This document shows, piece by piece, positions 6,758-9,939 of a stretch of 9,939 bases of DNA. Source of the DNA: Chloroflexota bacterium (lineage in GTDB: Bacteria > Chloroflexota > UBA11872 > VXNJ01); contig JAPOVO010000469.1 in NCBI GenBank assembly GCA_026708165.1, forward strand, positions 1 through 9,939. Reading direction: 5' to 3'. The position numbers were made by a program, and so were the translations under genes. The notes beneath the pieces were generated by a model. That model had not been told where the DNA came from. It saw only the letters and a list, made by a program, of their open reading frames with translations, and ran no database searches. Positions within the stretch are counted from its first letter, which is position 1. The number at the start of each line of letters is the position of its first letter.

Positions 6758-7650
6758 GGACCAACTCGGAGTCGTTACCGGCGGCGGAGCCCGGCGGTCG
6801 CGTGAGCCAGTCCACCTTTTACAGCAGGACGCGGCGGAGGATCGGCTATTGGGCCATTCTCATCGGCCTGATCCCGGGCGCGGCGATAATGTTCATACCG
6901 TTCTTCTGGATGTACATATCGTCGTTCAAGACACCGAAGGAAATCCTCCAACCGAGCATCACGTGGTTACCGAAGACCTTTTACACGGCGGGCTACGTCG
7001 AAACATGGCAAGAGGCGACCATCTTGCAGGGCTATGGAAACAGCCTGCTGATCGCCGGGGTTACGACGATTCTGGCGGTCTTTACGAGCGCGGTTTGCGG
7101 CTATGTATTTGCCAAGAAGGAATTCGCGGGCAAGAACCTCCTGTTCATCTTCGTCCTCAGCACGATCATGGTGCCGTTTTTCATGCTGTTCATCCCGTCC
7201 TTTGTCCTTTACTTCAAGCTCGGCCTGAAGAACACTTATCTGGGACTCATTCTCCCCGGGGTGTTTACACCCTTCGGAATCCTCATAACCCGGCAGTTCC
7301 TGCACTCGGTGCCGAATGAACTGCTGGACGCGGCCCGCGCCGACGGCGCCGGGGACATTCGTATCCTGTGGCACATCATCATCCCCCTCAGCAGATCGGT
7401 GCTCTCAGCAATCGCGATCCTTTCATTCCTGGGAACATTCAACGACTTTCTGTGGCCCTTGGTCATGATCGACGACAGGCACATGTTCACTCTGCCGCTG
7501 GTGCTGAGGCTCATTACCGGGCGCCAAGCGACGAGAGAAGACCAGGTCCTCGCGGCGGCGGTGATGAGCATCACCCCAATCCTGATCTTCTTCATCATTT
7601 TCCAGCGGCACATAATCAGGGGAATCGCCCTGACGGGACTAAAGGGCTAG
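6745..7650 (+). CDS. ABC transporter permease, MalG-like
   Basis: Second inner-membrane permease of the same CUT1-type importer, 301 residues, typical for MalG/UgpE relatives. Hydrophobic helices run at about residues 36-57, 100-120, 131-152, 163-183, 216-233 and 268-286. The cytoplasmic EAA loop is ELLDAARADGAGDIRILWHI followed by IIPL (192-215). FKTPKEILQPSITWLPKTF (61-79) after the first helix and the C-terminal GLKG ending are characteristic of MalG-like subunits. The ATG lies inside the 3' end of the MalF-like gene, with GAGG 6 bases upstream, so the two are coupled and probably made in equal amounts as a heterodimer. A GTG at codon 20 (6802) is a less likely start. No ATPase gene follows; such systems often share an MsmK/UgpC-type ATPase encoded elsewhere. 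Confidence 0.93.
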   Translation: MGVLRTNSESLPAAEPGGRVSQSTFYSRTRRRIGYWAILIGLIPGAAIMFIPFFWMYISSFKTPKEILQPSITWLPKTFYTAGYVETWQEATILQGYGNSLLIAGVTTILAVFTSAVCGYVFAKKEFAGKNLLFIFVLSTIMVPFFMLFIPSFVLYFKLGLKNTYLGLILPGVFTPFGILITRQFLHSVPNELLDAARADGAGDIRILWHIIIPLSRSVLSAIAILSFLGTFNDFLWPLVMIDDRHMFTLPLVLRLITGRQATREDQVLAAAVMSITPILIFFIIFQRHIIRGIALTGLKG

Positions 7651-7688
7651 AGAGTTCCCCAAGCCTCGGTAGGACTCCGCGATGAAGC

Positions 7689-7717
7689 CGCGGCGCCATG
7701 CTCCGCAAAGCGCCGCG
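7689..7717 (+). other. GC-rich hairpin after the permease operon
   Basis: CGCGGCGC (7689-7696) and GCGCCGCG (7710-7717) form a perfect 8-bp stem with a 13-base loop, 39 bases past the MalG-like stop. There is no T-tract, so it is not a standard intrinsic terminator. It may protect the 3' end of the permease transcript or help Rho-independent pausing. The rest of the 278-base gap up to 7870 shows nothing I can identify. Confidence 0.3.
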
Positions 7718-7870
7718 CGGACGTACAGACTCGCCACGCCGGACTCGATCGGGCGTCCAGAGGCCTGACGCCCAAGCATATAGTCAGCCGATGGGGACTC
7801 CCGCTTGCTCGGGGATGATCGCAGGGCCGTGCGGAACGCCTAGGCCTCGCTGCCCTCCAGGATCGCCGAT

Positions 7871-7910
7871 GGGAAAAAATGAGGGGGCGCGACCTGAATC
7901 GCACCCCCTC
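7871..7910 (-). terminator. Intrinsic terminator of the solute-binding protein gene
   Basis: The arms GAGGGGG (7881-7887) and CCCCCTC (7904-7910) pair perfectly, and a further 4 bp (GCGA with TCGC) form after a single mismatch, closing a 6-base loop. On the minus strand the stem is followed at once by ATTTTTTCCC, the classic U-tract. It begins 19 bases past the binding-protein stop. On the plus strand only a weak GCGTTTT follows, so it may partly stop permease transcripts too. Confidence 0.85.
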
Positions 7911-7928
7911 GCGTTTTGGCTGTAGCGC

Positions 7929-9467
7929 CTAGTTTCCGGCCTGTATCCGCGCGACGGCTTCCTTTTCGCCCGCGTTGACGCGGTTGGTGAGATCGTCGGC
8001 CATTTGCTCGATGGACTTATGGCCCTGATCCGCCACGTCCTGGATAGCCTTGCCAATGAAGTTGTTTTCCAGGTGGTTAATGTGGAAGGGCGGGTACCGG
8101 ACCGCCGGCCATACGGTGTTGGGCATCATCTTGGCGGACGCCCAGCCGAACTTACTCTCGAGGTAGGCGGGAAGCTCGTAAACCTGCCGGACGGTCTGTG
8201 AGCCCGAATAGAACTGGCCGAACTGCGCCATGTTCTCGGGCTGCCACATGTGGCGCATGAACTCGAAGGCCGCGTCCAGTTTCTCGTCCTTGACGAACTT
8301 GGGAACCGTCAAGCTTCCTGTGGAGGACGTCTGATAGAGCAGTTCGTTGGCGCCCGGAAACGCGGGTACGGCAAAAGGCTCGGCATGAAGCTCGGGATCG
8401 AGTCCGGCGTAGACCGAAACCATGAACAACCCGGACGTCTCGAAAACGGACGATTTCTTGATTAGAGCAGGCGTGGCGTTCTCCTGAGAGACTAGGGAGG
8501 TGTACCTGTTGTACAGTTCGACGAAGAACTGAAGCGACTCACGCGCCTCTGGGATGTTGAAGTCGAAGGTGTTGGTTTCGACGTCGTAGTAAGTGCCGCC
8601 GCGCTGCATGATGTATGACTGAGCCCAATGGCCCAGGAAGGCGGACGAGAGGTGTATCCCGTTGCGGGTGATCTTGTCGCCTTCCTTCTGCAGAGTCCTG
8701 GCCATGATGGCTTCGAAGCCGTCCCAAGTCTCAAAGGAGGCGTCAAGGTCGGAGATGCCGGCTTCTTCGATGGCCGCGACATCGGCGACTACGACCGGGC
8801 CGCGGATTCCGTTAATCAACGGGATAACGTAAAACTGACCGTCACTGGACCACACCGCGTCGAGCGAGCGGGAGAAGAAAATCGACTGCAACTCCGCTCT
8901 CGTCATGAGGTTGGGCGTGAGGGGGTGCAGCACCTTGGTCACGTCGATTGGATACCACCAGTCGGTGTAGGTGTAGACGACTTCACTCGCCGTCCCGGCG
9001 ACAATTGAGGGGTAGAACTTGCTCAGCAGGTCGCCATACGGGATGGGCGTCATCTCCACGGTGTAGTGCGGAAATTGCGCCTGGAAGTTCGCGATGGCGT
9101 TGTCCATGGCGGCAACGCCGTCTTTCCATTCCTGCATCCACAGACCGATCTTGGCCGCTCTTATCTTTGGAGCCTCGACCTCGACGGTAACGACCTTCTC
9201 GACTACTCTTTCTTTTTCAACGACCTTCTCGACTTCGACTGCTTTTTCGACGATCTGGGTAACGACCCTCTCGACTTCGACCGCCTTCTCGACGACCTGG
9301 GTGACGACCCTCTCGACCTCGACCGGCACTTCCTCCTTGACGACCTTGACGACTTCCCTCTCGACGATCTGGGTCTCGCCGCAGCCGGCCAGCGCGGCCA
9401 GTCCGACCCCGCCGCCCGCAAGAGCCATCGTGCGTAGAATCTGGCGCCGATTTCTGTTAATTGCCAT
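7929..9467 (-). CDS. ABC solute-binding lipoprotein (family 1, UgpB/MalE-like)
   Basis: Extracytoplasmic substrate receptor of a CUT1-type importer, 512 residues. The N-terminus has twin arginines (NRRQILRT, residues 6-13), a hydrophobic stretch and the lipobox LAGC with Cys29, so it is a lipoprotein perhaps exported by Tat. Residues 33-98 form a Val/Glu/Lys-rich repetitive spacer that should hold the receptor away from the membrane. The globular domain starts near residue 103 (RAAKIGLWMQEWKDG) and runs to the end, with family-like segments such as YGDLLSKFYPSIVAGTASEV and the late SGSQTVRQ. The start has GGGAGGAG 10 bases upstream and a good promoter at 9528-9556. Pairing with the neighbouring permeases is inferred from proximity. 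The gene points toward them instead of leading their operon, so its expression is set separately. The ligand is unknown; sugars, polyols and glycerophosphodiesters are typical. Confidence 0.92.
   Translation of the reverse strand: MAINRNRRQILRTMALAGGGVGLAALAGCGETQIVEREVVKVVKEEVPVEVERVVTQVVEKAVEVERVVTQIVEKAVEVEKVVEKERVVEKVVTVEVEAPKIRAAKIGLWMQEWKDGVAAMDNAIANFQAQFPHYTVEMTPIPYGDLLSKFYPSIVAGTASEVVYTYTDWWYPIDVTKVLHPLTPNLMTRAELQSIFFSRSLDAVWSSDGQFYVIPLINGIRGPVVVADVAAIEEAGISDLDASFETWDGFEAIMARTLQKEGDKITRNGIHLSSAFLGHWAQSYIMQRGGTYYDVETNTFDFNIPEARESLQFFVELYNRYTSLVSQENATPALIKKSSVFETSGLFMVSVYAGLDPELHAEPFAVPAFPGANELLYQTSSTGSLTVPKFVKDEKLDAAFEFMRHMWQPENMAQFGQFYSGSQTVRQVYELPAYLESKFGWASAKMMPNTVWPAVRYPPFHINHLENNFIGKAIQDVADQGHKSIEQMADDLTNRVNAGEKEAVARIQAGN
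9174..9371 (-). repeat. Val/Glu-rich coding repeat with a 42-base tandem unit
   Basis: Within the binding-protein gene, residues 33-98 use mostly V, E, K, T, Q and R. Two adjacent 42-base units (9282-9323, then 9240-9281) encode VEVERVVTQVVEKA and VEVERVVTQIVEKA and match at about 36 of 42 bases. A third unit diverges after VEVEKVV. The differences are mostly synonymous third-position changes, so the protein pattern is kept while the DNA drifts. The alternating V/E pattern suggests an extended or coiled-coil-like spacer. Confidence 0.85.
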
Positions 9468-9490
9468 TTCTTCGCTGCTCCTCCCGCAAT

Positions 9491-9512
9491 GCCCGCACTA
9501 ATCCAGGCGGGC
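9491..9512 (-). other. Hairpin in the 5' leader of the solute-binding protein mRNA
   Basis: GCCCGC (9491-9496) and GCGGGC (9507-9512) can pair around a 10-base loop. The hairpin lies between the predicted transcript start (near 9521) and the Shine-Dalgarno site (9478-9485). It could stabilise the message or modulate ribosome access. It is too small to be a recognisable riboswitch. Confidence 0.3.
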
Positions 9513-9527
9513 CCGTTCATGGCTTGT

Positions 9528-9556
9528 AAATTACGCGTGTAGTTAGTTTGTGTCAA
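9528..9556 (-). promoter_or_regulatory. Sigma-70-type promoter for the solute-binding protein gene
   Basis: Read on the minus strand, a consensus TTGACA (9556-9551) is followed after exactly 17 bases by TAATTT (9533-9528), a weaker -10. The predicted start near 9521 gives a leader of about 54 bases before the ATG at 9467. The strong -35 suggests the receptor can be made at high level independently of the permease operon. Confidence 0.6.
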
Positions 9557-9612
9557 TTACCTAAATACGGGCCGACGCTTGATCTTGCAGAACAGCTAGG
9601 GGCGAAGGCAGC

Positions 9613-9660
9613 TTGGCAAGCCGCCGTACACTGTTATCACTGGACGCTACTTGGCCAGTG
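9613..9660 (+). promoter_or_regulatory. Promoter candidate and palindrome upstream of the edge lipoprotein
   Basis: TTGGCA (9613-9618) and TATCAC (9635-9640) are spaced by 16 bases, and the second is preceded by TGT as in an extended -10. The perfect inverted repeat CACTGG (9638-9643) and CCAGTG (9655-9660), with an 11-base centre, overlaps the -10 and the likely start point, the position expected for a repressor operator. The evidence is only positional. Confidence 0.35.
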
Positions 9661-9682
9661 GCGATTCTCGGAGAGCAGAAAC

Positions 9683-9939
9683 ATGCAGTCAGTTGCCCGG
9701 CCGGGGCGCGACATGTTCACCGGGGTCGTCTTGCTCGGATTGCTGCTAATGTTTCTCGCTGGGTGCTCACCCGATGACGAGCGCGCAGGCGCGTGCGTGG
9801 AGGATGGGCGGGTCCTCAACGTGGGCTTTTATGCTTTCTTCGCGCCCGTCAGCCAAAGCGCCGACGAGAATCCTGACTCCGACGGCTTCAATACGCATTT
9901 GGGCTACGAGGCCGATCTGCTGGCCGCGCTGGGGGCGAG
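9683..9939 (+). CDS. Solute-binding lipoprotein, probably family 3 (partial, cut by window end)
   Basis: N-terminal 85 codons of a plus-strand gene that continues past the window. It starts MQSVARPGRDMF, then has a hydrophobic segment (residues 12-25) and the lipobox LAGC with Cys28, so it is a lipoprotein anchored on the outer face of the membrane. After a short acidic linker, RVLNVGFYAFFAP (about 43-55) and later THLGYEADLLAALGA resemble the first strand and the GYEADLL block of family 3 (amino-acid-type) periplasmic binding proteins. The length available allows no ligand assignment, and a binding-protein-like sensor is also possible. GGAGAG at 9670-9675 is 7 bases upstream of the ATG. The gene is divergent from the large binding protein, so two receptor genes share a 215-base control region. 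Confidence 0.75.
   Translation, partial: MQSVARPGRDMFTGVVLLGLLLMFLAGCSPDDERAGACVEDGRVLNVGFYAFFAPVSQSADENPDSDGFNTHLGYEADLLAALGA

Noticed and set aside
7698..7925. 75-codon plus-strand frame in the convergent gap
   Set aside because: It runs through the intrinsic terminator, has no ribosome site and no recognisable sequence pattern.
9174..9371. Possible CRISPR-like or satellite repeat
   Set aside because: The units are adjacent without spacers, in frame, and encode a V/E pattern inside the binding protein.
9094..9501. Thr/Ser-rich plus-strand frame and Asp/Leu-rich companion at 9066-9437
   Set aside because: Both are mirror translations of the Val/Glu repeat on the opposite strand, and their low complexity is explained by it.
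1..9939. tRNA, rRNA, insertion sequence or phage genes
   Set aside because: No tRNA-like cloverleaf, conserved rRNA segment, transposase motif or terminal inverted repeat was seen on either strand.

Overview
The window looks like a bacterial chromosome segment of moderately high GC, with compact genes, clear Shine-Dalgarno sites and no mobile elements, rRNA, tRNA or CRISPR that I can recognise. The large ABC solute-binding lipoprotein has a long Val/Glu repeat spacer right after its lipobox. That style is common in Chloroflexota (Anaerolineae, Dehalococcoidia and the SAR202 clade). Tandem phytanoyl-CoA-dioxygenase paralogues would also suit such an oligotroph genome. This assignment is inference from style and is not based on a marker gene.

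Layout. (1) Positions 1-2626 look like a cell-surface glycan region. It holds the N-terminus of a membrane protein on the minus strand, a 318-base gap, then a plus-strand GT4-type glycosyltransferase whose stop overlaps the start (ATGA) of a class I SAM methyltransferase. (2) Positions 2716-5655 are a minus-strand cluster. In transcription order it holds a PhyH-family Fe(II)/2-oxoglutarate dioxygenase, a second PhyH paralogue, and a class V (fold type I) PLP enzyme lacking the desulfurase cysteine. (3) Positions 5656-5854 are a divergent control region with two palindromes and an extended -10 element. (4) Positions 5855-7650 encode two carbohydrate-type (MalF/MalG-like) ABC permeases on the plus strand, overlapping by 13 bases. 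(5) A convergent gap with a clear intrinsic terminator is followed by the large solute-binding lipoprotein on the minus strand (7929-9467). (6) A second divergent region has a good promoter for the binding protein. It leads to the start of another lipoprotein resembling a family 3 (amino-acid-type) solute-binding protein, cut by the window edge.

Working model (inference): the binding protein 7929-9467 delivers an organic solute to the permease pair, with an ATPase encoded elsewhere. The imported compound, or a related metabolite, could then be modified by the two dioxygenases and the PLP enzyme. The substrate cannot be read from the sequence. The most unusual points are the absence of any canonical start codon where the first permease clearly begins, the dioxygenase pair plus class V PLP enzyme beside an importer, and the palindromes in the shared control region.
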